Assembly (NCBI GenBank): GCA_002335385.1
Contig: DCVK01000006.1
Coordinates: forward strand, 1 to 53,579
From: Candidatus Aminicenantes bacterium UBA2190
GTDB taxonomy: Bacteria > Acidobacteriota > Aminicenantia > UBA2199
Reading direction: 5' to 3'
DNA: 53,579 bases
Shown here: piece by piece, positions 21,569 to 29,961 of the stretch
How positions within the stretch are numbered: position 1 is the first letter of the stretch
How the letters are laid out: each line of letters begins with the position of its first letter
Notes under the pieces: generated by a model
Seen by the model: the letters and a program-made list of their open reading frames with translations, nothing else
The model's database searches: none
Told to the model about the DNA's origin: nothing
Translations under genes and position numbers: made by a program

Positions 21569-22507
21569 ATGACAGCAAAAACCGACAGAAAGATGCGCAA
21601 ATACTCGGTCATCGTCGTTTCCGACGCCACGGCGACCAACAAGGAATTCACCGTTTCCTCCAAACTGATCCGCAACGCCCTCCTGGGATTTTCTTTCCTG
21701 GTCGCGTTCTTCGGTTTCATCCTGTTCTCCTACCTGACCATGACCCTGGACGAGCAGAAAATGAGGCGCCTGGAGCTCGACGCCGGGGAAAAGCGGGAGA
21801 AAATCAGCGAGATGTCCGCCACCATCGAGGTGCTGAACAGCCGCCTCCAGCAGATGGATATCTACAAGGAAAGGATCATGGTGGCCACCGGCCTGACCTC
21901 GCCCCTGGCCCTGCGCGAAGTCGGCATCGGCGGCCCCGACACCAGCATCACCGGCAACGGTGATTTTGCGGGGCCCCAGGCCGTTCTTCCGGGTGCCCCG
22001 CCGCTGAAGAACTCGCCGCCCTCGACGGCTGACGTCCGCGACAAGGCCCTCAAGATCGAGGACTCGCTCAAAACGGTGGAAAAATACGTCAGCCAACAGA
22101 AGCTGCAGCTGGCATCCACCCCCGCCATCTGGCCCACGCGCGGCTACATCTCCGGGGTTTTCGGCAACCGCCTCCATCCCTTCACCGGCCGCTACGAGTT
22201 CCATGGCGCCATCGACATCGCCACCCAGCTGGGCAATAAGGTCATCTCCCCGGCCGACGGCGTGGTCCTGGTGGCCGAGACGCGGGACTACTACGGCAAG
22301 ATGATCATCATCGACCACGGATTCGGCTACGTCACCCGCTACGGCCACCTCTCCGGGTACAATGTCAAGGAAGGACAGCGCGTCAAGCGCTTCGACGTGA
22401 TCGGCTATGTCGGCACCACGGGCAGGAGCAACGGGCCCCACCTGCATTACGAGGTCCGCTACTACGAAAAGCCGATCAATCCCATCGACTTCATCCTGGA
22501 CAACTAG
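21569..22507 (+). CDS. M23-family (LytM-like) membrane-anchored peptidase
   Basis: 312 residues: cytoplasmic tail, one membrane helix at about 35-57, a coiled-coil stretch at about 60-100, a linker, then a C-terminal M23 domain. Zinc ligands are visible as HGAID (HxxxD near 212-216) and PHLH (HxH near 290-292), so it appears catalytically complete, unlike EnvC/NlpD-type activators. The domain starts at FGNRLHPFTGRYEFH and contains YGHLSGYNVKEGQRV. Likely acts on peptidoglycan in the periplasm. Preceded by a perfect promoter, so transcribed independently of the gene before it. Confidence 0.92.
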   Translation: MTAKTDRKMRKYSVIVVSDATATNKEFTVSSKLIRNALLGFSFLVAFFGFILFSYLTMTLDEQKMRRLELDAGEKREKISEMSATIEVLNSRLQQMDIYKERIMVATGLTSPLALREVGIGGPDTSITGNGDFAGPQAVLPGAPPLKNSPPSTADVRDKALKIEDSLKTVEKYVSQQKLQLASTPAIWPTRGYISGVFGNRLHPFTGRYEFHGAIDIATQLGNKVISPADGVVLVAETRDYYGKMIIIDHGFGYVTRYGHLSGYNVKEGQRVKRFDVIGYVGTTGRSNGPHLHYEVRYYEKPINPIDFILDN

Positions 22508-22552
22508 CCGGCCGCCGTCTCCTCCTGTTTTGATTTTAAATGCCGATTTGTC

Positions 22553-22581
22553 TTGATTTTGGTTTTCAGATTACTTATAAT
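22553..22581 (+). promoter_or_regulatory. Sigma70-type promoter of the lipoprotein gene
   Basis: TTGATT (22553-22558), 17-bp spacer, TATAAT (22576-22581). It leaves a leader of about 120 nt before the ATG at 22707; the leader is GC-rich and I see no known riboswitch in it. Confidence 0.75.
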
Positions 22582-22706
22582 CCGGGGCGAATGAGCTTGC
22601 CGCTGTCAGGCACCCGGAAAGTGGCGCGGGAAGGGGTTCTGCGCTCCCCGCGGCCCCGTCGCCGCCGGGCGGCACGGCCATTCACAATTTTTTTAGGAGG
22701 ACTCGC

Positions 22707-23402
22707 ATGAAAAAAGTATTCGTTCTGTTCGCCTTACTGTTCCTGATCGTGATCACCACGTCCTGCCAAAAGCCCGAGGAGATTACGATCTCCAAATATT
22801 TCCAGGCCATGAAGGCCAAGGACCGGGACACCATGGCCGCCATGGCTGCCGAACCCTTCGCCGTGGAATTCAAATCCTGGAAGATCGTGTCCAGCGAGGA
22901 GTCGGTCGTCGAGGACTTCACCCTGCCCGCGATGATCGAACGACTGGCCGCCGCCAAGAAACAGAAGGACGACCAGATCCTGCTGGTCAAGGACAAGAAA
23001 GACGCCCTGGAACAATTGAAGACCAAGCTGAACGAAACCCGCGGCAGCCGGGCCAAGGCCGAGGTGCAGAAGGAAGTCGACGCCATGTGGGCCGAGGTGG
23101 AGACCGAGACGGGCAACTATAAGCGCGACCAGGCCAACTACACCCAGGTCAAGACCCAGGTGGATAACGAGAAGAAAATGATCTCGCTCTCCACGAACAT
23201 CGACCAGAACCAGGAACTGCTGGCCGGCAAGACCGTCACCACCAGAACGAACGTCTTGGTCGACGGCGCCGGCGGTGAAAAAGAGTATTTGTTCACCTTG
23301 AGAAAATACGAGCTGATCAACCCCGTGACCAACAAGGTCCATTCCAACCGCTACATCATCCTGAAGATCCAGACCAAGGAAGAAGTCGCGCCGGAGCAGT
23401 AA
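22707..23402 (+). CDS. Coiled-coil lipoprotein of unknown function
   Basis: 231 residues with a lipoprotein signal peptide (lipobox TTSC, Cys20), preceded by a strong SD (AGGAGG). Residues 22-60 resemble the start of a SnoaL/NTF2-like or DUF4878 fold (SKYFQAMKAKDRDTMAAMAAEPF), then a highly charged helical region from about 75 to 150 predicted as coiled coil (repeated Lys/Glu/Gln), then a beta-rich tail (KEYLFTLRKYELINPV). No enzymatic motif. Probably an inner- or outer-membrane-anchored periplasmic protein; the function is unknown. Confidence 0.85.
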   Translation: MKKVFVLFALLFLIVITTSCQKPEEITISKYFQAMKAKDRDTMAAMAAEPFAVEFKSWKIVSSEESVVEDFTLPAMIERLAAAKKQKDDQILLVKDKKDALEQLKTKLNETRGSRAKAEVQKEVDAMWAEVETETGNYKRDQANYTQVKTQVDNEKKMISLSTNIDQNQELLAGKTVTTRTNVLVDGAGGEKEYLFTLRKYELINPVTNKVHSNRYIILKIQTKEEVAPEQ

Positions 23403-23433
23403 GCGCCCTTCATCCCCGTTCGCTCACCCGCGG

Positions 23434-23466
23434 GCGCGGGAGCCGGGATCGGCTCTCGCGCCTTGT
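23434..23466 (+). terminator. Hairpin downstream of the lipoprotein gene
   Basis: GC-rich stem of at least ten pairs (GGGAGCCG pairing with CGGCTCTC around a GGAT loop), 30 nt after the lipoprotein stop. It is followed by only a weak T-run, so intrinsic termination is possible but not certain; it could also be an mRNA-end stabiliser. Confidence 0.45.
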
Positions 23467-23540
23467 CCAGCCGTGCCGCGCCGGCCCGTTTGCCAGGGCC
23501 AGGCGCGCAGGTCCATTGACATCATCCGAGGAGAAACCCC

Positions 23541-25574
23541 ATGAAAAAATCAGCCGCGCTTTTCCTGTGCCTGTTCCTGGCCGCCGCCCTTTGCGGCCAG
23601 AAGCGGGCCCTGAGCTTCGAAGACATGTTCGCCGCCGGCCGCCTTTCGTCCCCGGCGGTCTCCCCGGACGGCCGCTGGGTCGTGTTCACCGTGCGCCAGG
23701 CGGACATCGACGCCAATTCCTTCCATTCCGAACTGTTCGCGACCGACATGCAGGGCCGGACGCCGAGAAGACTGACCGACGGCAAGGGCAACAGCTCCAG
23801 CCCGCGCTTCCTGCGCTCCGGGCGGCTGACCTTCGTTTCCAGCCGCGACGGGGACCCGCAGGTGTTCGCCATGGACCTGGCGGACCCGGCCGTCGTCACC
23901 CCCCTCACCCGGGTCCCCGGGGGCATCGGCGCCTTTATCTGGTCGGGTGACGAGAAACGCGTCGCCTTCGCCCGAGACATCGATCCCCGGGCCGGGACGT
24001 TCGCCGAGGCCCTGGCGCTGGAGAAGGAGGCGGCCGGCGCAAAAACCACGGGCAAGCTGCTGTCCGGCCTCATGTTCCGGGTCTGGGACTCGTGGCGCGA
24101 CAACAAGCGCAGCCACGTCTTCCTGCATGCTCCCGGCAGCGAGGAGTACGTCGACCTGACCCCGGGCGAGTTCGACACCCCGCCGCTGGACCTGGGCGGC
24201 GGACAGGACTTCGTGTTCTCCGGCGACGATGCCTGGTTCGCCTACGTGAAGAACACCGATCCGGTCGTGGCCGTCTCCACCAACAACGATGTCTTCCTGC
24301 GCGACCTGCGCAGCGGCGAGGAAAGGAATATCAGCGCCGACAACAAGGGCAGCGACGCCAACCCCGTCTTCTCGCCGAAGAACCGGCACCTGGCTTACCT
24401 CTCCATGCGCCGGCCCGGCTTCGAGGCCGACAAAAGGGACATCATCCTCTATGAGCTGAAGACCGGGGCCCGGCGGAACCTGACCGCCGACTTTCCCAAC
24501 ACCATCACCGCCTTCGAGTTCGCCGCCGACGAGCGGGCCATCTATTTCATCGCCTCGGAAAGCATCTACAAGCCGATCTTCAAGCTGCACATCGCCTCGG
24601 GGAAGATCGAAAAGATCGTCGCTGCGGTCAACGCCAGTTTCCTGTGCCCGACGGCGGACGGCAAGGCGCTGGTGTACATGGCGCAGAACGTGGCCATGCC
24701 CCAGGAGCTGTTCAAGATCGACCTGCGCAGCCGCAGGCGGACGCAGCTGACCCGCTTCAACCACGAGCGCTTCAAGGATGTCGAGATGAACCGCGTCGAG
24801 ACCTTCCGCTATCAGGGCGCCGGCGGGGAGACGGTCGAGGGCCTGCTGCTCAAGCCGCCCTTTTTTGACGCCGGGAAGAAATACCCGCTGGTGTTCCTGG
24901 TGCACGGCGGCCCGCAGAACGCCTGGACCGACGACTTCCACTACCGCTGGAATCACAGCCTGTTCGCCTCTCCCGGCTACGTGGTGGCGGCGATCAACTT
25001 CCACGGCAGCCCGGGCTATGGCCAGGACTTCACCGATTCGATCTCCGGCGACTGGGGCGGCGCTCCCTTCGTCGACCTGGTCAAGGGGCAGCAGTACCTG
25101 GTGGAGAACTTCCCCTTCATCGACAAGGACCGCCTGGTGGCGGCCGGCGCCTCCTACGGCGGCTTCATGATCAACTGGATGGCCGGCCACAGCGACGAGT
25201 TCAAGTATCCGTTCCGCTGCCTGGTCTCGCACGACGGCATCTTTGACGCCCGCAGCATGTACTATTCCACCGAGGAGCTTTGGTTCGAGGAATGGGAGTA
25301 CGGCGGCGTTCCCTGGGAGAGCGATCTGTATGAGAAGTGGAACCCGGCCAATTTCGTCGACCGTTTCCGGGTGCCCATGCTGGTCGTGCACAGCGAGAAG
25401 GACTTCCGCGTGCCGGTCTGCCAGGGCCTGATGCTGTTCACCGCCCTGCAGCGGCGCGGCGTCGAGTCCAAGATGCTCTATTTCCCCGACGAGAACCACT
25501 TCGTGCAGAGGCCGCAAAACGCCCGGCTGTGGTGGCAAACGGTCCTGGGCTGGTTTGCCGAGCATTTACAGTAG
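23541..25574 (+). CDS. Exported S9 prolyl-oligopeptidase-family peptidase
   Basis: 677 residues with a signal peptide (residues 1-19, AALCGQ cleavage region) and SD GAGGAG. N-terminal seven-bladed WD40/TolB-like propeller (SPAVSPDGRWVVFTVRQAD, SPRFLRSGRLTFVSSRDGD, NPVFSPKNRHLAYLS), C-terminal alpha/beta hydrolase. The catalytic triad is visible: Ser near 540 in GASYGGF, Asp near 619 in HSEKDFRVP and His near 653 in DENHFV. The closest family type is S9C/DPP5-like aminopeptidase. Probably degrades peptides in the periplasm or outside the cell. The stop codon TAG abuts a GACGTCAGA-type repeat. Confidence 0.93.
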   Translation: MKKSAALFLCLFLAAALCGQKRALSFEDMFAAGRLSSPAVSPDGRWVVFTVRQADIDANSFHSELFATDMQGRTPRRLTDGKGNSSSPRFLRSGRLTFVSSRDGDPQVFAMDLADPAVVTPLTRVPGGIGAFIWSGDEKRVAFARDIDPRAGTFAEALALEKEAAGAKTTGKLLSGLMFRVWDSWRDNKRSHVFLHAPGSEEYVDLTPGEFDTPPLDLGGGQDFVFSGDDAWFAYVKNTDPVVAVSTNNDVFLRDLRSGEERNISADNKGSDANPVFSPKNRHLAYLSMRRPGFEADKRDIILYELKTGARRNLTADFPNTITAFEFAADERAIYFIASESIYKPIFKLHIASGKIEKIVAAVNASFLCPTADGKALVYMAQNVAMPQELFKIDLRSRRRTQLTRFNHERFKDVEMNRVETFRYQGAGGETVEGLLLKPPFFDAGKKYPLVFLVHGGPQNAWTDDFHYRWNHSLFASPGYVVAAINFHGSPGYGQDFTDSISGDWGGAPFVDLVKGQQYLVENFPFIDKDRLVAAGASYGGFMINWMAGHSDEFKYPFRCLVSHDGIFDARSMYYSTEELWFEEWEYGGVPWESDLYEKWNPANFVDRFRVPMLVVHSEKDFRVPVCQGLMLFTALQRRGVESKMLYFPDENHFVQRPQNARLWWQTVLGWFAEHLQ

Positions 25575-25737
25575 ACGACAGAGGTCAGAAGACAGAAGAC
25601 AGACGACAGAAGACAGATGTCAGATGCTGGACGTCAGATGTCAGCAGGAGAAGCAGGCCCACCAGCGATCTTTCAGGGGATCTCTCTTGCTAACGTCTAA
25701 TGTCTGACATCTGACGTCTGCCGTCTGACGTCGATAG
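25573..25737. repeat. Palindromic GACGTCAGA repeat, copy A
   Basis: A run of related 8-11-mers (GACGACAG, GAAGACAGA, GATGTCAGA, GACGTCAGA) forms the left arm, and their complements (TCTGACATC, TCTGACGTC, CTAACGTCTAATG) form the right arm, around a centre containing GCGATCTTTCAGGGG. The first bases include the TAG stop of the S9 peptidase. The centre and right side match the inverse of copy C at 26364-26541. Confidence 0.8.
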
Positions 25738-25751
25738 AAAAAGAGGATGGA

Positions 25752-26093
25752 ATGAATCAATTCCCCTGGGCCGATAGCGTGGATGTGGCCATCACGGTCT
25801 GCAATCGCGACGGGATCATCCTGTCCATGAATGAGAAGTCGGCGGCGACCTTCGCCGCCGACGGGGGCAGGGCGCTGATCGGGAAGAACCTGCTGGATTG
25901 CCATCCCGAGTCGGCACGACGCAAGATCGGCCGCATCATGGAATCCCGGCAGGCCAACAGCTACACCATCGAGAAGCAAGGCCTGAAGAAGCTCATCCAC
26001 CAAGCCCCCTGGTATGAAAACGGCGAGCTGGGCGGGCTGGTGGAATTCTCACTCGTCCTCCCCGGCGAAATGCCCCATTTTATCAGACGTTAG
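25752..26093 (+). CDS. Small single-domain PAS protein
   Basis: 113 residues, SD GAGGA. The start WADSVDVAITVCNRDGIILSMNEKSAATF and the following GKNLLDCHPESARRKIGRIMES fit the PAS core; the C-terminal strand is YENGELGGLVEFSLVLP. No output domain, so it may be a sensor subunit or cofactor carrier acting in trans; ligand unknown. It lies between two copies of the palindromic repeat and its TAG stop is the first part of the second copy, so it may have been placed by or trimmed at the repeat. Confidence 0.8.
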   Translation: MNQFPWADSVDVAITVCNRDGIILSMNEKSAATFAADGGRALIGKNLLDCHPESARRKIGRIMESRQANSYTIEKQGLKKLIHQAPWYENGELGGLVEFSLVLPGEMPHFIRR

Positions 26094-26157
26094 ACGACAG
26101 AAGACAGACGTCAGATTGCTTGCTTCTCTTGCTAACCACCAACATCTAACGTCTAGC
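26088..26157. repeat. Palindromic GACGTCAGA repeat, copy B (short)
   Basis: TTAGACGACAGAAGACAG and GACGTCAGA on the left, then CATCTAACGTCTAG on the right, around a short centre (TTGCTTGCTTCTCTTGCT). Contains the PAS gene's stop on one side and touches the stop of the minus-strand DUF2892 gene on the other. Confidence 0.75.
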
Positions 26158-26342
26158 TACTTTTTCCCTATCGTCGAGATCTTGAACGGCACATAGAGCG
26201 GACAGAAGCCGATCGCGGCCGTGACCAGCGGGATCAGGGCGAACAGCCCCCACCAGGTCTGGAAGTAGAAACCAAGGGCCACGCCGGCAATGCCGATGAC
26301 GCCCCTGACGATGCGGTCCGTCTTGCCCATGTTGCGTTTCAT
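26157..26342 (-). CDS. DUF2892 (YgaP-type transmembrane) protein
   Basis: 61 residues from MKRNMGKTDRIVRG; a longer in-frame start at 26357 has no better signal, whereas GGGGG precedes 26342. The family signature is complete: N-MGKxDRIVRGVIG, two hydrophobic helices (GIAGVALGFYFQ and WGLFALIPLVTAAIG) and the terminal GFCPLYVPFKIST. It is a small inner-membrane protein; in other bacteria the domain is fused to or near rhodanese proteins, but no rhodanese is here. Function is not established. Confidence 0.88.
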   Translation of the reverse strand: MKRNMGKTDRIVRGVIGIAGVALGFYFQTWWGLFALIPLVTAAIGFCPLYVPFKISTIGKK

Positions 26343-26363
26343 TACAAGCCCCCACAAAACTCA

Positions 26364-26541
26364 GACGTTAGACGACAGACGACAGATGTCAGCAGGAGAA
26401 AGCCCCCTGAAAGATCGCTGACGGGCTTGCTTTTCCCGCTGACATCGAACGTCCAGCATCTGACATCTGTCTTCTGTTTTCTGTCTTCTGACGTCTTTCT
26501 TCACACGTCTAACGTCTAACATCTGACGTCTGATATCTCTC
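26364..26541. repeat. Palindromic GACGTCAGA repeat, copy C (inverted)
   Basis: Left arm TTAGACGACAGACGACAG, centre with CCCCTGAAAGATCGCTGA, right arm with TCTGACATCTGTCTTC and TCTAACGTCTAACATC. The centre is the reverse complement of that in copy A, so A and C are inverted copies flanking the PAS and DUF2892 genes. The last six codons of the kinase gene (SDVRC and stop) lie within the repeat. Confidence 0.8.
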
Positions 26542-29500
26542 CATCATGGAGTTTCTTCAGTCTGGACTCGATCTCGGCCAGCGACGGCCTCCGCTCCGGG
26601 TCCTTGTCGATCATGGCCTTGATCAGCGCCTCCAGGTCCCGGGGGATGGCGGCGTTGATCTCGCGGGCGGGCAAGGGGTAGGTTTCCAGGATGCGATGGA
26701 TCACCTCCCCGGTCGCCTCCGACCAGAAGGGCTTGGAGCCGGTCAACATCTCATAGAGGATGATGCCGGCGGCATAAATATCCCCGGCCGGCGAGGAAGC
26801 GCCGTCGCTGATCCGCTCCGGCGGCAGGTAGCGGATGGTGCCCATGACCACCCCCGACATGGTCAGCCGCGACTGGGCCGGGGTGATGGCCAGACCGAAA
26901 TCGAGCAGCTTGACGTAATAGGGACGCCCGCGCCGCTCGCTGATCATGATGTTTTCCGGCTTCAGGTCGCGGTGGACGATGTTCTGGCCGTGGATGGCCT
27001 GGAGGGCGTCGGTGATCTGCAGCATGATATCCAGCGCTGCGCCAATCGGCAGACGGCCGCCCCGCCGGATGAGCAGGGCCAGCGATTCTCCCCGCAGCAG
27101 TTCCATGGCGATGTACCAGCAGTCGTCCATCTCGCCGCGCTCGATGATGCGCACGATGTGCGGATGGTCGAGCTGCTCGGTGATCAGCGACTCGTGCTTG
27201 AAGCGCTTTTTCTGGTTCTCGTCGTGGAAATTTTCCTCCTTCAGCACCTTGAGCGCCACGATACGTTTCTTGTCGAGCAGGTCCTGCGCCTTGTAGACCG
27301 TGGCCATGCCCCCGGTGCCGAGCGTTTCCAGTATCTTGAAGTGGCCGATATGGGTCTTCTTCTTCCAAAACGAAACGGCATGGAGATATTTTTTGAGCAG
27401 CTGCCACAACAGCACCGATGCGGCCATGAAGGCCAGCGCGGCCAACACCATGAACCACCAGGTCTGGTAGACGAACGGGCGCAGGTAAAAAGCGAATGAT
27501 GCTCCGGCCATGTTCCAGACGCCGTCGGCGTTGGCCGCGATCACCCTGAAGTTGTAGCGGCCGGGGCGCAGGTCGTTGTAGAAAGCCTCGCGCCGGCTGC
27601 CGGCGGAGGTCCACTCTTTATCATAGCCCTCCAGCTTGTACTTGAATTCGATCTTGCCGGAGCGGATGAAGCTCAGGGCCGTGTACCTGAACTCGAAGCG
27701 CTTGCTGCCCGCCGCAAGCCGCAGCGGCGGCGAAAGGGAATTGCCCACTGTGGGCAGATTGCGGTTGTCGACCACGACCTGTTCCACGAGCACCGGCGGC
27801 ACGCGGTGATCCGGATGCATCCGTGCAGGGTCGATGACGGCAACTCCTTTCACGGCGGCGAACCACAACCGACCGTCAGCGCCTTGCCAACCGGCCGGAT
27901 GCCCGTTGTTACACAGGCGGCCTTTCAGTCCATCTTCCTCAGTGAACAAGCGTCCGGACACGCGTGGCCGAAATCCCCAGGCCGTATCTTCCAGCTCTTT
28001 TTTCGGGGCGCAAAAAATGCCGCGCTCGCTGCTCAGCCAGAGGTTGGCATCCCGGTCCGCCAAGATGGCATATACGCGATTGTCGAACAGGCCCTGGTCG
28101 ACCGTGATCGAACCCAAGCGCCCATTCTTCATTACCATCAGGCCATGTCGGCGCGTCCCGATCCAAAAAATCCCCCGGCCGTCTTCGTACATGCACTCCA
28201 CCCGGCAACCATCCAGGAGCGGCTCAATCTGAAAATATTCGCTTTTCCCCGCGCCGAGGAAATTCAGCCCTGTTTCGCTGCCGACCCATAAATTGCCGCG
28301 CCGGTCCGCAAACAGGCAAGTGATCCGATCGTCGCGCAAGCCATGCGCGCCGGAATAACGCTGGAATGTTTCCCGTTGCCGGCAGAGCAGCCCCGCCCCA
28401 TAGGTGCCGATCCATAAGCGGCCCGAACTGTCTTTCAACACACAGCGTGTTTCACTGTTCGCGGCCGGTCCGGGCAAGGGGATTTCCCTGAAACGGCCAT
28501 CATGAAAATGGAGCAACCCTGAATCCGTCCCCAGCCACAGGGAATCGCCGGAGTCGGTCTCCAGCGACCAGATGGTCTTGCTGCGAAAGCGGACCGGCAA
28601 ATTGAATTTTTTAAAACGACCGCTTTGATAACGGTTTAAATATCCGCCATAGCCGCCGATCCACATGGTTCCGGCTTCACCCGCATGCAGGCTGCGGAAC
28701 ACTTCGCCATTCAATCCTTCGCGATCGGTGAAACCAGTTATTTTTTCATCACGGATCTGGGTCAGCCCGCCATCAACGGTTCCCACCCAGAGCGACCCCT
28801 CGGCATCTTCGCATATGGAATAGACCCAGTTGCTGCTTAAGTCCCGGTCGCGGTCCAAGGATTCAATGGCACCTTGAGACCAGCGATACAAGCCACCCTC
28901 GCTGCCCACCCACAGGTTGCCATCGCGATCTTCCATCAGGGCGTGGATGATTTCCGTCATCCCGGGTTTCAGCGGATGATAGCGCAGGCGGTTGTCTTGA
29001 TAGTCGAACAATCCGGTCTGTGTTCCCAGCCATAACGTCCCATTGCGGCATTGTCTAAGAACATAGGAGTCTCGGTTAGACAGATCGGCAGCGGACAGGA
29101 AAGGCCGGAACTCCCCCTTTTCGAGGCGAAACACACCTTTGCCAGCGGCACTGACCAGCAAACGCCCCGAACGGTCGGTGGCCAGGCAAATGATTTCCTC
29201 GTTGCGCAAAGCAGGAGGCTGTTTCATCACGCTGCCTTGACCGGGCGGCCGGTAAAACAGTCCCGCGGATGTCCCGATCCAGAGAGTGCCCAGGCCATCT
29301 TCGACCAAACAATTGAAATTGATGTTTCTAGTTGTTCGAGAAAGGAAATGACTTTTGAACCTCCCCTTTTCCAGGCTGAGAAGTTTGCCGCGATAGCTTC
29401 CGATCCAAAGAACCCCGCGACGATCGACACACAAATTGTTCACAAAAGTATCTTGAAATTCAGCCGTATTTCGGCTATCGAAAACAGTGAAATTTACTCC

Positions 29501-29668
29501 ATCAAAGCGTACCAGCCCTTCAGGCGTCCCCAGCCACAAATAACCGGAACGGTCCTGGGCAATGACCACAACCGTATTGTTCGGCAAGCCGCGCTCGGTT
29601 TTCCAGGTATTCAGGGCATATTGGGTGATTTTTCTCTGCGGATCCAGGCTCCAAAGTGATCCGCTCAA
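26516..29668 (-). CDS. Propeller-sensor Ser/Thr kinase: 14 Reg_prop repeats, Y_Y_Y, membrane helix, Hanks kinase
   Basis: 1050 residues from TTG at 29668. Fourteen W-x-G type repeats (LWLGTPEGL, LWIGSYRG, LWIGTSAGL and so on to LWFAAVKGV), enough for two seven-bladed propellers, are followed by a Y_Y_Y domain (about 640-725, ending RPGRYNFRVIAANADGVW), a membrane helix at about 738-760, and a kinase domain from about 777 with GTGGMATVYKA, ALKVLK, HRDLKPEN (near 899) and DFGLA (near 923), all catalytic residues present. The family normally ends in a histidine kinase. The frame continues upstream of 29668 into an apparent signal sequence (KNFLFVVSFIYLSG) that has no ATG/GTG/TTG; the true start may be ATC at 29710 (AGGA 5 nt before it) or ATA at 29716. 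The same frame continues beyond a TGA into the 63-residue ORF. Confidence 0.9.
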   Translation of the reverse strand: MSGSLWSLDPQRKITQYALNTWKTERGLPNNTVVVIAQDRSGYLWLGTPEGLVRFDGVNFTVFDSRNTAEFQDTFVNNLCVDRRGVLWIGSYRGKLLSLEKGRFKSHFLSRTTRNINFNCLVEDGLGTLWIGTSAGLFYRPPGQGSVMKQPPALRNEEIICLATDRSGRLLVSAAGKGVFRLEKGEFRPFLSAADLSNRDSYVLRQCRNGTLWLGTQTGLFDYQDNRLRYHPLKPGMTEIIHALMEDRDGNLWVGSEGGLYRWSQGAIESLDRDRDLSSNWVYSICEDAEGSLWVGTVDGGLTQIRDEKITGFTDREGLNGEVFRSLHAGEAGTMWIGGYGGYLNRYQSGRFKKFNLPVRFRSKTIWSLETDSGDSLWLGTDSGLLHFHDGRFREIPLPGPAANSETRCVLKDSSGRLWIGTYGAGLLCRQRETFQRYSGAHGLRDDRITCLFADRRGNLWVGSETGLNFLGAGKSEYFQIEPLLDGCRVECMYEDGRGIFWIGTRRHGLMVMKNGRLGSITVDQGLFDNRVYAILADRDANLWLSSERGIFCAPKKELEDTAWGFRPRVSGRLFTEEDGLKGRLCNNGHPAGWQGADGRLWFAAVKGVAVIDPARMHPDHRVPPVLVEQVVVDNRNLPTVGNSLSPPLRLAAGSKRFEFRYTALSFIRSGKIEFKYKLEGYDKEWTSAGSRREAFYNDLRPGRYNFRVIAANADGVWNMAGASFAFYLRPFVYQTWWFMVLAALAFMAASVLLWQLLKKYLHAVSFWKKKTHIGHFKILETLGTGGMATVYKAQDLLDKKRIVALKVLKEENFHDENQKKRFKHESLITEQLDHPHIVRIIERGEMDDCWYIAMELLRGESLALLIRRGGRLPIGAALDIMLQITDALQAIHGQNIVHRDLKPENIMISERRGRPYYVKLLDFGLAITPAQSRLTMSGVVMGTIRYLPPERISDGASSPAGDIYAAGIILYEMLTGSKPFWSEATGEVIHRILETYPLPAREINAAIPRDLEALIKAMIDKDPERRPSLAEIESRLKKLHDGEISDVRC

Positions 29669-29740
29669 ATAGATGAAAGAAACAACAAATAAAAAATTCT
29701 TGCGGAAGATTTTTATCCTGACGGCGATTTGAAATCGGCC

Positions 29741-29932
29741 TCAGAACATGGGTTGATTCTTGCGGCAGATCACCAATTCGCCTACTTTTTCGGCTAAAAT
29801 CTTTTCCAGCTGGGCCAGGGCTTTCTCGGCTTCAATGAATTTTTTGCCTCTTTTCATCGCTTCGGGCTGCGCGTCAAGGTACGTACGGATCTTGCCCAGC
29901 AGCAGGTTCATGCTCTTTTTTTTAATATCCAT
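29741..29932 (-). CDS. Small helical protein, 63 residues, upstream of the sensor kinase
   Basis: MDIKKKSMNLLLGKIRTYL start with a very strong SD (GGAGGTGA, 4 nt upstream), so it is very likely translated. Highly charged, mostly helical, one Cys, no signal peptide, no family I recognise. Its TGA stop is only 24-30 nt before the probable start of the kinase gene and in the same reading frame, with no other stop between. It may be a regulator co-expressed with the kinase, or, if the TGA is read through, an N-terminal cytoplasmic extension of it. Confidence 0.7.
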   Translation of the reverse strand: MDIKKKSMNLLLGKIRTYLDAQPEAMKRGKKFIEAEKALAQLEKILAEKVGELVICRKNQPMF

Positions 29933-29961
29933 AAATCACCTCCGTTTCGTAAGCTGGAATG

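Noticed and set aside
23516..23521. TTGACA as -35 box of the S9 peptidase promoter
   Set aside because: No -10 element follows at a usable distance; the SD and ATG begin within 20 nt.
25573..26541. CRISPR array
   Set aside because: The GACGTCAGA units vary in length and spacing, are palindromic over the whole element, are separated by genes, and have no equal-length unique spacers or cas genes.
29741..29932. RiPP precursor for the radical SAM enzyme
   Set aside because: No leader/core division, repeated motif or Cys/Thr/Ser-rich core, and it is co-oriented with the kinase rather than the enzyme; kept only as a weak possibility in the findings.
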